From Pseudolabrys sp. (GTDB lineage Bacteria; Pseudomonadota; Alphaproteobacteria; Rhizobiales; Xanthobacteraceae), in assembly GCA_029980465.1 (NCBI GenBank), contig JARYIJ010000002.1, forward strand, positions 1-64,000: a stretch of 64,000 nt of DNA, given 5' to 3'. The stretch's first letter is position 1. Each line of letters begins with the position of its first letter. Positions 14,172 through 23,649 of the stretch are shown here, in pieces. The notes under the pieces are model-generated. The model saw only the letters and a list, made by a program, of their open reading frames with translations. It was not told the DNA's origin and made no database searches. A program made the position numbers and the translations under genes.

Positions 14172-15884
14172 ATGACCACGACGACCACCGACGAGGGCCC
14201 TTTTTCAAGCCGCGGGCTGTTGCGGTTCGTCGACTACGCCAGCGCCGCGCACTGGCGGGCGGTGTTGTGCCTGGTCGCGCTGTGCCTGCTTGCCTTTCTG
14301 CCGGGCTTCACGGGGATTCCGCCGGTCGACCGCGACGAGGCGCGGTTCGCCCAGGCTACCAAGCAGATGCTGGAAACCGGTGATTACGTCGACATCCATT
14401 TCCAGGACGAGGTCCGTTACAAAAAGCCGGTCGGCATCTACTGGCTGCAGGCCGCCGCGGTGAAGACGGCGGCCGCGCTCGGCATCCACAGCCCGCGCAC
14501 CCGCATCTGGTTCTACCGCTTCCCGTCGCTGTTCGGCGCGATCGGCGGCGTGCTGATGACGTACTGGGCCGCGCTCGCCTTCGTGCGGCGTCGCGCCGCG
14601 CTGCTCGCCGCCGCGATGATGGCGTGTTCGGTGCTGCTCAGCGTCGAGGCGCGTCTCGCCAAGACCGACGCCGTGCTTCTTTTCACTGCAGTGGCGGCCA
14701 TGGGCGCGCTGGCGCGCGTCTATCTCGCGCAGCGCCGCTTGCCGGGCGCTGATCCCGGCTGGACTGATCCGGCGATCTTCTGGACGGCGCTCGCCGGCGG
14801 CATGCTCGTCAAGGGCCCGGTCATTCTCATGGTCGCCGGCCTCGCTATCGTCACCGTCGCGATCCTCGACCGCTCGGCGCGCTGGCTGCTAGCGCTGCGT
14901 CCCGTGCTCGGCCTGATCTGGTTCGCGCTGCTGGTCGCGCCCTGGTTCATCGCCATCCTGAGCAAATCGGGCGAAACTTTCATCGCCGACTCCGTCGGCC
15001 ATGACATGCTGTCGAAGATTTTCAGCGGCCAGGAAAGTCACGGCGCGCCGTTTGGCACCTATTTCCTGCTGTTCTGGGTGACGTTCTGGCCGGGCTGCGT
15101 GCTGGCAGGACTGGCCGCGCCGTCGGTCTGGCGCACCCGGAAAATTCCGGAGCATCGTTTTCTGTTGGCTTGGCTGGTGCCGTCGTGGATCGTGTTTGAA
15201 CTCGTCGCCACCAAGCTGCCGCACTACGTATTGCCGCTTTATCCGGCCATCGCCATCCTGATCGCGGGCGTGATCGAGCGTGGTACGATGCTGCGCGGCC
15301 GGCTCGAGTTCGGGCTGATCGGCTGGTTGATCTATCCGGTCGCGGTGTCGCTGATCGCGCTGGTCGGTTACATCATGTTGGGCGGCGGCCTCGGCCTCGT
15401 CGCATGGCCGTTCGCCGCGGCAGCGGTCATCATGGGCCTGGTCGCCTGGCGGCTCTACGATCTCGACGGCGCGGCGCACTCCTTGTTGCGAGGTTGCGCC
15501 GCCGCGCTGCTGGTCAACGGCATGGTATTCGGCTTGTTGATTCCGGCGCTACCCGATTTGTTTCCCAGCAAGCTGATCGCCGACGAATTGCACGACGCAG
15601 GATGCGCCAATCCCCAGGTTGCCGCCGTCGGCTTCCAGGAGCCGAGCCTTGTGTTCCTGCTCGGCACGGGGACGCGGTTGACCGATGCGAGCGGCGCCGT
15701 CGATTTCCTCAAGAACGGGCGCTGCCGCTTCGCGGTCGTCGACAGCCGCAGCGAGCGGAGCTTCGCGCGGTTTGCGCAGGCCGGCGGTCTGTTCTACTCG
15801 CCGATGCCGCGGATCGATGCGATTAATATCAGCAACGGACGCGCGGTATCGATCGCGATATTCCGCGCAGGACCGGCCCCATGA
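14172..15884 (+). CDS. GT39/ArnT-like integral membrane glycosyltransferase
   Basis: A 570-residue polytopic membrane protein with the PMT/ArnT hallmark in the first periplasmic loop, VDRDEARFAQATKQMLETGDY, then YKKPVGIYWLQ, followed by about ten more hydrophobic spans. Members transfer a sugar from a polyprenyl-phosphate carrier to lipid A or another envelope acceptor on the periplasmic side. The ATG at 14172 begins MTTTTTDEG; a TTG upstream at 14115 is not needed. It overlaps the PAP2 gene by four bases (ATGA) and is the first gene of a four-gene cluster with PAP2, GT2 and LAB_N. The sugar is not determined by the sequence; mannose or galacturonate are possibilities in this order. Confidence 0.85.
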   Translation: MTTTTTDEGPFSSRGLLRFVDYASAAHWRAVLCLVALCLLAFLPGFTGIPPVDRDEARFAQATKQMLETGDYVDIHFQDEVRYKKPVGIYWLQAAAVKTAAALGIHSPRTRIWFYRFPSLFGAIGGVLMTYWAALAFVRRRAALLAAAMMACSVLLSVEARLAKTDAVLLFTAVAAMGALARVYLAQRRLPGADPGWTDPAIFWTALAGGMLVKGPVILMVAGLAIVTVAILDRSARWLLALRPVLGLIWFALLVAPWFIAILSKSGETFIADSVGHDMLSKIFSGQESHGAPFGTYFLLFWVTFWPGCVLAGLAAPSVWRTRKIPEHRFLLAWLVPSWIVFELVATKLPHYVLPLYPAIAILIAGVIERGTMLRGRLEFGLIGWLIYPVAVSLIALVGYIMLGGGLGLVAWPFAAAAVIMGLVAWRLYDLDGAAHSLLRGCAAALLVNGMVFGLLIPALPDLFPSKLIADELHDAGCANPQVAAVGFQEPSLVFLLGTGTRLTDASGAVDFLKNGRCRFAVVDSRSERSFARFAQAGGLFYSPMPRIDAINISNGRAVSIAIFRAGPAP

Positions 15885-16723
15885 GCGAAGCGCCGCAAAT
15901 GTCCAGAGCGGATGGCAGAACCGGCTGGTTGCGCCGCAGCTTCGGGCGCACTGAAGCGGCCATCCGGCATCTGATCGAGCCGCCGCGCCGCCGCGTGGCG
16001 CTGCCGTCGCCCGGATTCATGATCGCAGCCGCGGCCAGCTTCGTCGTGTTGATGCTGCTGATGATGGTGCTGATCGACGTACCTGCGATCGTGGCGGCAA
16101 GAACGCTGCCGACGTTTCTGCGTCAACTGTTCGGCGCGATCACGGACTTCGGCAAGTCCGGATGGTTTCTCTTTCCGCTCGGCATTGTCCTGATCGTGAT
16201 GGCGCTGCTGCCGCCGGATCTGCCGCGCCGGGTTCAGCTTACGCTTGCGGCGATATCGGTGCGTGCCGGCTTTCTGTTCCTCGCCATCGGCGTGCCGGGC
16301 CTGTTCACGGCTATCGTCAAGCGGATCATCGGCCGCGCCAGGCCGTTTGTCGGCGGCGCGCCCGATGCGTTCCTGTATCATCCGTTCGCCTGGAGTCCGG
16401 CTTATGCCAGCCTGCCGTCCGGTCACGCCACCACCGCATTCGCCGCGGCGGTGGCCATCGGCGCGCTATGGCCGCGCGCGCGGACGGCCATGTGGATTTA
16501 TGCCGGCGTGATCCTCATCAGTCGCGTGGTCGTGACGGCACATCATCCGAGCGATGTCTTCGCCGGCGCGGTGGTCGGGACCGTGGGCGCGCTCATGGTT
16601 CGGACCTATTTCGCCGCCCGGGGGCTGGCTTTCGGGATCACGCCCGGGGGCGTCATCAGGCCGTTTGCGGGGCCGTCCCGCCGCCGGATCAAGGCAGTTG
16701 CCCGCGCGCTGCTGGCTGAATAA
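15881..16723 (+). CDS. PAP2-superfamily membrane phosphatase
   Basis: A 280-residue membrane protein with the three-part acid phosphatase signature: KRIIGRARP, then PSGH (ASLPSGHATTAFAAAVA), then SRVVVTAHHPSDV containing the third-motif Arg, His and Asp. Five or six membrane spans are apparent. It should dephosphorylate a lipid phosphate such as a polyprenyl pyrophosphate or lipid A phosphate (LpxE/LpxF-like). Translational coupling with the ArnT-like gene upstream (ATGA overlap) suggests it recycles the lipid carrier or exposes the lipid A site for glycosylation. Confidence 0.87.
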   Translation: MSEAPQMSRADGRTGWLRRSFGRTEAAIRHLIEPPRRRVALPSPGFMIAAAASFVVLMLLMMVLIDVPAIVAARTLPTFLRQLFGAITDFGKSGWFLFPLGIVLIVMALLPPDLPRRVQLTLAAISVRAGFLFLAIGVPGLFTAIVKRIIGRARPFVGGAPDAFLYHPFAWSPAYASLPSGHATTAFAAAVAIGALWPRARTAMWIYAGVILISRVVVTAHHPSDVFAGAVVGTVGALMVRTYFAARGLAFGITPGGVIRPFAGPSRRRIKAVARALLAE

Positions 16724-16762
16724 GAAGCACCGCACCAAGGCGCCCCCCGGGCGGCAACCTGA

Positions 16763-17518
16763 ATGATGGCAATCGTGACAGACCCGGCGGTGTCCGTGGT
16801 CGTGCCGGTCCGCAACGAGGCCGGGAACATCGGCCCGCTGGTCGAGGAGATCGAGCGCGCGCTCGACGGGCGGCCGTTCGAGATCGTCTATGTCAATGAC
16901 GGCTCGACCGACGCCACCGCCGCCGAGTTGAAAGCGCTGATGGCGACGCGGCCGCATCTGCGCCACGTCCGTCACGCGCAGTCATGTGGTCAGTCGGCCG
17001 CGGTTCGCACCGGCGCCGGCGCGGCTTGGGCGCCGATCGTCGTGACGCTCGATGGCGACGGCCAGAATGACCCGGCATTCATTCCCGCGCTTGTTTCGGC
17101 GCTCGAGGCCGGCGCGCCGCGTGTCGCGCTGATCGCCGGCCAGCGCGTCGGCCGCAAGGACACCGGTTTCAAGAAATTCCAGTCGCGTATCGCCAATGCC
17201 GTGCGTAACGCGGTGCTGCGTGATGGAACCCGCGACACCGGCTGCGGACTAAAGGCATTCCGGCGCGACGTCTTCCTCGCGCTGCCGTATTTCGATGGCC
17301 TGCATCGCTTCCTGCCGGCGCTGGTGCGCCGCGAGGGCTACGACATCGGCTATGTCGACGTGAAGGACCGGCCGCGGCGGGCAGGGGTATCGAATTACGG
17401 ACTGTGGGACCGGCTGTGGGTCGGCATTCTCGATTTGGCCGGAGTCTGGTGGTTGATCCGCCGCAAGAAACGGCGGCCCGAAGTCTTCGAAGAAAAAGTC
17501 TCCGAAGAGAAAATGTGA
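16763..17518 (+). CDS. GT2 glycosyltransferase, polyprenyl-phosphate-sugar synthase (DPM1/ArnC-like)
   Basis: A 251-residue GT-A enzyme: VSVVVPVRNEAGNIGPLVEEI, the nucleotide-binding YVNDGSTD, and the metal site TLDGDGQNDP. The C-terminal half (FQSRIANAVRN, DTGCGLKAFRRDVF, RPRRAGVSNYG) is typical of dolichol-phosphate mannose synthase-like enzymes, with only one weakly hydrophobic C-terminal segment. It should charge polyprenyl phosphate with a sugar from a nucleotide sugar at the inner leaflet, supplying the ArnT-like transferase encoded just upstream. An adjacent ATG at 16766 is equally possible as start. Confidence 0.87.
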   Translation: MMAIVTDPAVSVVVPVRNEAGNIGPLVEEIERALDGRPFEIVYVNDGSTDATAAELKALMATRPHLRHVRHAQSCGQSAAVRTGAGAAWAPIVVTLDGDGQNDPAFIPALVSALEAGAPRVALIAGQRVGRKDTGFKKFQSRIANAVRNAVLRDGTRDTGCGLKAFRRDVFLALPYFDGLHRFLPALVRREGYDIGYVDVKDRPRRAGVSNYGLWDRLWVGILDLAGVWWLIRRKKRRPEVFEEKVSEEKM

Positions 17519-17561
17519 CGCGCGCGGCGTGCGCCGTGACGCGGCGAAAAGGACAAATTCC

Positions 17562-17897
17562 ATGTTGATCGATCTCGCCCAATCCGTTGGTGGCTATTTG
17601 CACGACGTGTTCTTTGTCAGGCTCGACTGGTGGGTCGTGCTCGGCTTCGTGGCGCAGGTGTCGTTCACCATGCGCTTCGTCGTGCAATGGATCGCGTCGG
17701 AACGGGCCGGCCACAGCGTGGTGCCGATGGCGTTCTGGTGGTTCTCGATCGGCGGCGGCCTGCTGCTGCTCGCTTACGCGATCTCGCGGCGCGACCCGGT
17801 CTTCATCATCGGCCAGGCCTTCGGCGTGTTCGTCTATATGCGCAACCTCTATTTCGTGCTGCGCGACCGCGACAAGGGCGGCATGACCGCGATGTGA
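17562..17897 (+). CDS. LAB_N domain membrane protein
   Basis: A 111-residue inner-membrane protein with three hydrophobic spans belonging to the lipid-A-disaccharide-synthase N-terminal domain family (LAB_N): the repeat-like WWVVLGFVAQVSFTMRFVVQWIASER and VPMAFWWFSIGGGLLLLAYAI, then RDPVFIIGQAFGVFVYMRNLYFVLR. Stand-alone LAB_N proteins are regularly found beside GT2 and ArnT-like genes, where a flippase-like or accessory role for the charged lipid carrier is plausible but not proven. The ATG at 17562 is preferred because it starts the hydrophobic protein directly. Its stop is one base from the convergent metC stop. Confidence 0.85.
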   Translation: MLIDLAQSVGGYLHDVFFVRLDWWVVLGFVAQVSFTMRFVVQWIASERAGHSVVPMAFWWFSIGGGLLLLAYAISRRDPVFIIGQAFGVFVYMRNLYFVLRDRDKGGMTAM

Positions 17898-17898
17898 G

Positions 17899-19080
17899 CT
17901 ACGCCGCGGCCATCGCCGCGAAACCGCGCTCGAGATCGGCGATGAGGTCGCCGGTGTCTTCGAGGCCGATATGGAAGCGCAGCGTCGGTCCGCCCGGCGC
18001 CCACCGTGTCGCCGTCCGGTATTCCGAACAGTCGAACAGGATGACGAGGCTCTCGAAGCCGCCCCACGAGAAGCCCATGCCGAACAGCGTCAGCGCGTTC
18101 ATGAAGGCATAGACCTTCTGCTCGCTCGTTGGCTTGAGCGCGATGCTGAACAAGCCGCTCGCCCCGGTGAAGTCGCGCTTCCAAATGGCGTAACCGGGAT
18201 CGCTTTCGAGCGCGGGATGCATGACGCGCGCCACTTCGGGACGGGCCGCCAGCCATTGCGCGACGGCCAGGCCGTTCCGGTGATGCTGGGCGAGGCGCAC
18301 CCCCATTGTGCGAAGCCCGCGCAGGGCCAGAAACACGTCGTCCGGTCCGGCGCACAGGCCCAACGAATGATACGTCTCCTTCAGGCGCGGCGCGGCGTCG
18401 GCGTTGGCCGAGATGGTGCCGAACATGATGTCGGAGTGGCCGCCGATGTATTTGGTGCCGGCCTGGATCGACAGATCGACGCCCTTGTCAAGCGCCTGAT
18501 AATAGAGCGGCGTCGCCCAGGTGTTGTCCATGAGGACGCGGGCCTTGCGTTCGTGCGCGACCGCGGCGATCGCCGGGATGTCCTGCATCTCGAAGCTCTG
18601 CGAGCCGGGCGCCTCGACGAAAACGGCGCGGGTGTTCGCCTTCATCAATTTTGCGATGCCGTCGCCGATCAGCGGATCGTAGTAGGTCGTCTCCACCCCC
18701 ATGCGCTTGAGCGTGCCGTCGCAAAAGACGCGGGTCGGCCGGTAGATGCTGTCGGTCACCAGAATGTGGTCGCCGGCGCTGACGACCGAGAGGATCGCTG
18801 TCGAAATCGCGTTGAGGCCCGACGGCACCAGACATACGGCCGCGCAGTTGGGGCCTTCGATCGCGGCGAGCGCCCCTTCCAGCGCCTCCGTCGTCGGAGT
18901 TCCGCGGCGGCCATATTGATAGCGGGCGCGATGGGCGACCTGATCTTCGGCCGTTGGGTAGAGAACGGTGGAGGCGTGATAGACCGGCGGATTGACGAAA
19001 CCGTAGTAGGATGTCGTGTCGTGTCCCGACACGACGAGCCGCGTCGCCGGCTTGAGCGGGCGGTCGGAATTCTTTGCCAT
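17899..19080 (-). CDS. metC: Cystathionine beta-lyase
   Basis: A 393-residue PLP enzyme of the Cys/Met metabolism family that splits cystathionine into homocysteine, pyruvate and ammonia in methionine synthesis. The PLP lysine is Lys210 in SIQAGTKYIGGHSD. RYQYGRRGTPT, the GLNAIS helix and MDNTWATP are the expected PLP-site segments. The MetC-specific spacing and the tail sequence GFSWGGFESLVI support beta-lyase rather than gamma-synthase. The ATG at 19080 begins MAKNSDRPLKPATRLV, a typical length. A weak sigma-70-like TTGACG ... TATATG pair lies upstream (spacing about 19). Confidence 0.92.
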   Translation of the reverse strand: MAKNSDRPLKPATRLVVSGHDTTSYYGFVNPPVYHASTVLYPTAEDQVAHRARYQYGRRGTPTTEALEGALAAIEGPNCAAVCLVPSGLNAISTAILSVVSAGDHILVTDSIYRPTRVFCDGTLKRMGVETTYYDPLIGDGIAKLMKANTRAVFVEAPGSQSFEMQDIPAIAAVAHERKARVLMDNTWATPLYYQALDKGVDLSIQAGTKYIGGHSDIMFGTISANADAAPRLKETYHSLGLCAGPDDVFLALRGLRTMGVRLAQHHRNGLAVAQWLAARPEVARVMHPALESDPGYAIWKRDFTGASGLFSIALKPTSEQKVYAFMNALTLFGMGFSWGGFESLVILFDCSEYRTATRWAPGGPTLRFHIGLEDTGDLIADLERGFAAMAAA

Positions 19081-19358
19081 GATCTGCCCTGAGGACGTGC
19101 GATTGCTTCGCAAAAATAAGCTTGAACAGGCATATACCGCGCGCCGCCCTGCGACCGTCAACCCCTTGACCTAGATCGGAGATCGTTCTCAGATGGCGAA
19201 AGAGGGCGAGTGGGAGTTGAAATGATCCGGCCGTGTTGGGGGACACAACGGAGCGACCTGCGGCCAGATCGGCTTCGCGCACTCATTGACTGCCGGCGAT
19301 ACTTGTAAGGGGAACCCGGTGGTGCAGAGCAACACACGAACCGAAAAAAGGCTGTAAC

Positions 19359-20378
19359 ATGAAACGCGTCATCAGCACTCTTGTCGTCGCGGCGGCCGTC
19401 GCGCTGACCGCTTCCGCTGCGTCTGCGGAGTCAACTCTCAATACCGTCAAACAGCGTGGCATTCTCAATTGCGGCGCCAACGGCCAGCTCGCCGGCTTCG
19501 GCTTGCCGGATGCGCAGGGCCACTGGACCGGGCTCGACGTCGACGTTTGCCGCGCCGTCGCGGCGGCGGTCCTCGGCGATGCCAACAAGGTAAAATTCGT
19601 CCCGCTGACCGCCAAGGATCGCTTCACCGCTCTGCAGTCGGGCGACGTCGACCTCCTCGCCCGCAACACGACCTGGACGCTGTCGCGCGACACCTCGCTC
19701 GGCATCAACTTCACCAACGTCAACTACTATGACGGCCAAGGCTTCATGGTGCGCAAGTCGCTGAAGGTGAACTCGGCGCTCGAGCTCAACGGCGCTTCGG
19801 TTTGCGTGCAGCAGGGCACCACGACCGAGCTCAACCTCGCCGATTATTTCCGCGCCAACAAGATGCAGTTGAAGTCGGTGACGTTCGCGGACGCCGACCA
19901 GACCATCAAGGCCTACGACGCCGGCCGCTGCGACGCGTTCACCACGGACGCCTCGGGTCTTTATTCTGAGCGTCTGCGCCTCGCCAAGCCTGACGATCAC
20001 ATCGTCCTGCCAGAGATCATCTCGAAAGAGCCGCTGTCACCGTCGGTTCGTCACGGCGACGACGAGTGGTTCGATATCGTGAAGTGGGTCGGCTTTGCGA
20101 TGGTTGACGCCGAAGATCTCGGCATCACCTCGAAGAACATCGACGAGATGATGAAGTCGAACAATCCCGAGGTTCGCCGGTTCGTTGGCGTCGAAGGCAA
20201 CTTCGGCGAACAGCTCCATCTCACCAAGGACTGGGCCTACAAGATCGTCAAGCAGGTCGGCAATTACGGCGAGTCGTTCGACCGCAACGTCGGCGAAGGC
20301 TCCCCGCTCAAGATCGCGCGTGGCTTGAACCGCCTGTGGACCAAGGGCGGCATCATGTACGCGCCGCCGATCCACTGA
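19359..20378 (+). CDS. aapJ: General L-amino acid ABC transporter, periplasmic binding protein
   Basis: A 339-residue solute-binding protein with a cleavable signal (MKRVISTLVVAAAVALTASA, cut near ASA|ES) and the SBP_bac_3 fold: LNTVKQRGILNCGANGQLAGFG, GLDVDVCRAVAAAVLGD, FTALQSGDVDLLARNTTWT. The NTTWTLSRD region and the length match AapJ/BztA rather than single-substrate binding proteins. First gene of aapJQMP, which imports a wide range of L-amino acids in rhizobia. A strong hairpin follows its stop, suggesting that the binding protein is made in excess of the membrane parts. Confidence 0.94.
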   Translation: MKRVISTLVVAAAVALTASAASAESTLNTVKQRGILNCGANGQLAGFGLPDAQGHWTGLDVDVCRAVAAAVLGDANKVKFVPLTAKDRFTALQSGDVDLLARNTTWTLSRDTSLGINFTNVNYYDGQGFMVRKSLKVNSALELNGASVCVQQGTTTELNLADYFRANKMQLKSVTFADADQTIKAYDAGRCDAFTTDASGLYSERLRLAKPDDHIVLPEIISKEPLSPSVRHGDDEWFDIVKWVGFAMVDAEDLGITSKNIDEMMKSNNPEVRRFVGVEGNFGEQLHLTKDWAYKIVKQVGNYGESFDRNVGEGSPLKIARGLNRLWTKGGIMYAPPIH

Positions 20379-20391
20379 TCGACTGACGCGA

Positions 20392-20420
20392 CGGCCGCGG
20401 GTCATATTGGCCCGCGGCCG
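20392..20420 (+). promoter_or_regulatory. Hairpin between aapJ and aapQ (processing/attenuation site)
   Basis: A perfect 10-bp stem CGGCCGCGGG/CCCGCGGCCG with a 9-base loop lies 13 bases after the aapJ stop. It has no U-tract, so it is more likely to stabilise aapJ mRNA or attenuate read-through than to terminate fully. Confidence 0.65.
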
Positions 20421-20472
20421 CTAGCTAGGGAGACGCGCCAGCCAAAAAGGGGCGCTCCCGGGTGAGGGGACC

Positions 20473-21663
20473 ATGACGGTCGAAAGCTCGGTGGCGCAGC
20501 AGCCGGCGCGCGTCGCCTTCTATAACGATCCGCGAGTCCGCAGCGCAACCTATCAGGTCCTGCTGTGCGTCATCGTCGGATTGCTGGTCTACAGCGCGGT
20601 CAGCAATGCGGTCGACAACCTGCATCGCGCGCATATCGCGTCCGGCTTCGGATTCTGGAACCAGACCGCCGGCTTCGATATTTCGCAAACGCTGATCGCG
20701 TACAGCGCGGCGACTTCGACCTACGGCGAGGCGTTCTGGGTCGGCCTGCTCAACACGCTGTTGGTCGCGGTGATCGGCATCGCCATCGCCACGATCCTCG
20801 GCTTTGCGATCGGCATCGCGCGGCTGTCCTCGAACTGGTTGCTGGTCAAGGCTGCGACCGTCTATGTCGAAACCATCCGCAACATCCCGCTGCTGCTGCA
20901 ATTGCTGTTCTGGTACAACGCCGTCCTCAAGGCGCTGCCGGACATTCGCGACAGCCACAGATTTTTTGGCTCGTACCTCAACAATCGCGGCTTGTTCGTG
21001 CCGGAGCCGATTCCCGATCCGGGATTCGGCTTCGTCGAAGTCGCGCTCGTCGTCGGCATCGTCGGCGCTCTCGCGTTTTATTTCTGGGCCCACAAGCGCC
21101 AGATGGAAACGGGCCAGCAGGCGCCGGTCGTGCGGGTCGTGCTCGGCCTCGTCATCGGACTGCCGCTGGTCGTCTATGTCGCGGCCGGCATGCCGATGCA
21201 TCTCGATCATCCGCAGCTCGGCCGCTTCAATCTCAACGGCGGCCTCGCGCTGCAACCCGAATTCGTCGCGCTGCTCGTCGGCATCAGCATCTACACCGCC
21301 GCGTTCATCTCCGAGGTCGTGCGCGCCGGCATCCTGGCCGTGTCGCGGGGACAAACCGAGGCGGCGTATTCGCTGGGAATGCAACCGCGGCCGACGCTGC
21401 GCCTTATCGTCATTCCGCAGGCGATGCGGGTCATCATTCCGCCGCTGACCAGCCAATACCTCAACCTCACCAAGAACTCCTCGCTGGCCGTGGCGATCGG
21501 CTATCCCGACCTGGTGCAGGTGTTCACCGGCACGGTGCTCAACCAGACCGGCCAGGCCGTGGAGGTCGTGGCGATCACCATGCTGGTCTACCTGTCGATC
21601 AGCCTCATCACGTCGCTGGCGATGAACATCTACAACAGCCGCGTGGCGCTGGTGGAACGGTGA
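20473..21663 (+). CDS. aapQ: General L-amino acid ABC transporter permease AapQ
   Basis: A 396-residue permease of the His/Glu/Gln/Arg type. An N-terminal half with membrane spans and a long periplasmic insertion (about residues 165-260) precedes the conserved cytoplasmic EAA loop EVVRAGILAVSRGQTEAAYSLGM, which docks with the ATPase. VETIRNIPLLLQLLFWYNAV is the typical permease signature. The extra-long insert separates AapQ/BztB from short permeases. It starts 94 bases after aapJ and ends 10 bases before aapM. Confidence 0.93.
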   Translation: MTVESSVAQQPARVAFYNDPRVRSATYQVLLCVIVGLLVYSAVSNAVDNLHRAHIASGFGFWNQTAGFDISQTLIAYSAATSTYGEAFWVGLLNTLLVAVIGIAIATILGFAIGIARLSSNWLLVKAATVYVETIRNIPLLLQLLFWYNAVLKALPDIRDSHRFFGSYLNNRGLFVPEPIPDPGFGFVEVALVVGIVGALAFYFWAHKRQMETGQQAPVVRVVLGLVIGLPLVVYVAAGMPMHLDHPQLGRFNLNGGLALQPEFVALLVGISIYTAAFISEVVRAGILAVSRGQTEAAYSLGMQPRPTLRLIVIPQAMRVIIPPLTSQYLNLTKNSSLAVAIGYPDLVQVFTGTVLNQTGQAVEVVAITMLVYLSISLITSLAMNIYNSRVALVER

Positions 21664-21673
21664 GGGCGGCGCC

Positions 21674-22837
21674 ATGACGATGTCGGAAGGCCAGCTCGCG
21701 ATCGACGACATCCGCTACCTGCAGCGCGAGGCGATCGCGCCGCAGCCGCCGCCGGCGTCCATTGTCGGGCCGTGGGCCTGGATCCGCGCCAATCTGCTGT
21801 CGTCGCCGTTCAACATTGCGATGACGATCATCATCGTGCTGCTGATCCTGTGGATCGTGCCGGAGCTCCTCAAGTTCCTGGTCTTCGACGCGGCATGGAC
21901 CGGTCAGAACCGCGAGGCGTGCATCTACACGGCGCAGCATCCCGACGTCGGCGCGTGCTGGCCGTTCATCGCCGATCGCTGGTCGTATTTCGTCTACGGC
22001 TCCTATCCGATCCCGGAGCGCTGGCGCGTCAACGTGTTCTTCCTGATGCTGGCGATCGGCATCGTCTGGCTGCTGTGGCTGAACGCGCCGCGGCGCGACA
22101 TCGGCGCCGTCTATTTCTTCATCGTCATGCCGGTCTGCTCGTTCATCCTGCTCAACGGCGGGTTCGGGCTGCTGTACCGCGTCGACACCTCGCTGTGGGG
22201 CGGCATTCTCGTCACCATCGTCGTCGCTTCGGTCGGCATCGTGGTGTCGCTGCCGCTCGGCATCCTGCTGGCGCTGGGGCGGCGGTCGCGCATGCCGATG
22301 GTCAAGACGCTGTCGGTGATGTTCATCGAGTTCGTGCGTGGCGTGCCGCTGATCACCGTGCTGTTCATGGCGAGCGTGATGCTGCCGCTGTTCGTGCCGG
22401 ACGAGTATTCACCCGACAAGCTGCTGCGCGCGCTGATCGGCATCGCGCTGTTCGCCTCGGCCTACATGGCGGAAGTGGTGCGCGCCGGCCTTGCCGCCAT
22501 CCCGAAAGGACAGTTCGAGGGCGCGATGGCGGTCGGCCTCGGCTACCGGCAGATGATGCAGCTCATCATCCTGCCGCAGGCGCTCAAGATCACCATCCCG
22601 AACATCGTCAACACCTATATCGGCATGTTCAAGGATACGACGCTGGTGTTCATCGTCGGCCTGTTCGACCTGGTGAAGACCATCGAGGTCGCGCGCATCG
22701 ATCCGCAATGGGCGGCGCCGACCACCAGCACGACCGGCTACGTGGTCGCCGCCGCGTTCTACTTCGTGTTCTGCTACGGGATGTCGCGCTACGCGCGGGC
22801 GACGGAAGCGCGGCTGTCGAAGGCCGATAAACGATAA
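21674..22837 (+). CDS. aapM: General L-amino acid ABC transporter permease AapM
   Basis: A 387-residue permease pairing with AapQ. Its EAA loop is [24 protein letters not shown]; the signature [24 protein letters not shown] precedes it. The N-terminus contains the periplasmic, AapM-type segment with cysteines ([23 protein letters not shown]). A second ATG six bases downstream is also possible. The stop is followed after 10 bases by aapP. Confidence 0.93.
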   Translation: MTMSEGQLAIDDIRYLQREAIAPQPPPASIVGPWAWIRANLLSSPFNIAMTIIIVLLILWIVPELLKFLVFDAAWTGQNREACIYTAQHPDVGACWPFIADRWSYFVYGSYPIPERWRVNVFFLMLAIGIVWLLWLNAPRRDIGAVYFFIVMPVCSFILLNGGFGLLYRVDTSLWGGILVTIVVASVGIVVSLPLGILLALGRRSRMPMVKTLSVMFIEFVRGVPLITVLFMASVMLPLFVPDEYSPDKLLRALIGIALFASAYMAEVVRAGLAAIPKGQFEGAMAVGLGYRQMMQLIILPQALKITIPNIVNTYIGMFKDTTLVFIVGLFDLVKTIEVARIDPQWAAPTTSTTGYVVAAAFYFVFCYGMSRYARATEARLSKADKR

Positions 22838-22847
22838 GAGGGAAGCG

Positions 22848-23639
22848 ATGGTAGACACCGCCACGACGGCACGGCCTGCGGCACTCAAGCCGACCCCGCT
22901 CACGAGCGAGGTCGCTGTCCAGCTCATCAACATGAACAAGTGGTACGGCGAATTCCACGTGCTGCGGAACATCAACATGACGGTCCGCCGCGGCGAGCGC
23001 ATCGTCATCTGCGGTCCATCGGGGTCCGGCAAATCGACCATGATCCGCTGCATCAACCGGCTCGAGGAGCATCAGCAGGGCCAGATCGTCGTCGACGGCG
23101 TGGAGCTCACCAACGATCTCAAGAAGATCGACGAGATCCGCCGCGACGTCGGCATGGTGTTCCAGCACTTCAACCTGTTCCCGCATCTCACGGTGATGGA
23201 GAACTGCACGCTGGCGCCGATCTGGGTGCGCAAGATGCCGAAGAAGGACGCCGAAGAAATCGCGATGCACTATCTCCAGCGCGTCAAAATTCCGGAGCAG
23301 GCGGCGAAATATCCCGGCCAGCTCTCAGGCGGCCAGCAGCAGCGCGTGGCGATCGCCCGCGCGCTCTGCATGAGCCCGAAGATCATGCTGTTCGACGAGC
23401 CGACCTCGGCGCTCGACCCGGAAATGGTCAAGGAGGTGCTCGACACCATGGTCGGCCTCGCCCACGACGGCATGACCATGCTGTGCGTGACGCACGAGAT
23501 GGGCTTTGCGCGTCAGGTCGCCAACCGCGTCGTCTTCATGGACGCGGGGCAGATCATCGAGGCGAATACGCCCGACGAATTCTTCGCGCACCCGCAGCAC
23601 GAGCGCACCAAGCTGTTCCTCAGCCAGATCCTGCACTGA
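22848..23639 (+). CDS. aapP: General L-amino acid ABC transporter ATP-binding protein
   Basis: A 263-residue ABC ATPase: Walker [11 protein letters not shown]-loop [13 protein letters not shown], signature [15 protein letters not shown], Walker [14 protein letters not shown] and switch histidine VTHEMGF. The leader of about 25 residues before the ABC domain is usual for AapP. It powers AapQ-AapM. RBS GGGAAG lies 3-8 bases upstream. It is the last gene of the aap operon and faces the convergent sseA gene ten bases away. Confidence 0.94.
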   Translation: MVDTATTARPAALKPTPLTSEVAVQLINMNKWYGEFHVLRNINMTVRRGERIVICGPSGSGKSTMIRCINRLEEHQQGQIVVDGVELTNDLKKIDEIRRDVGMVFQHFNLFPHLTVMENCTLAPIWVRKMPKKDAEEIAMHYLQRVKIPEQAAKYPGQLSGGQQQRVAIARALCMSPKIMLFDEPTSALDPEMVKEVLDTMVGLAHDGMTMLCVTHEMGFARQVANRVVFMDAGQIIEANTPDEFFAHPQHERTKLFLSQILH

Positions 23640-23649
23640 GCGGGAACGG

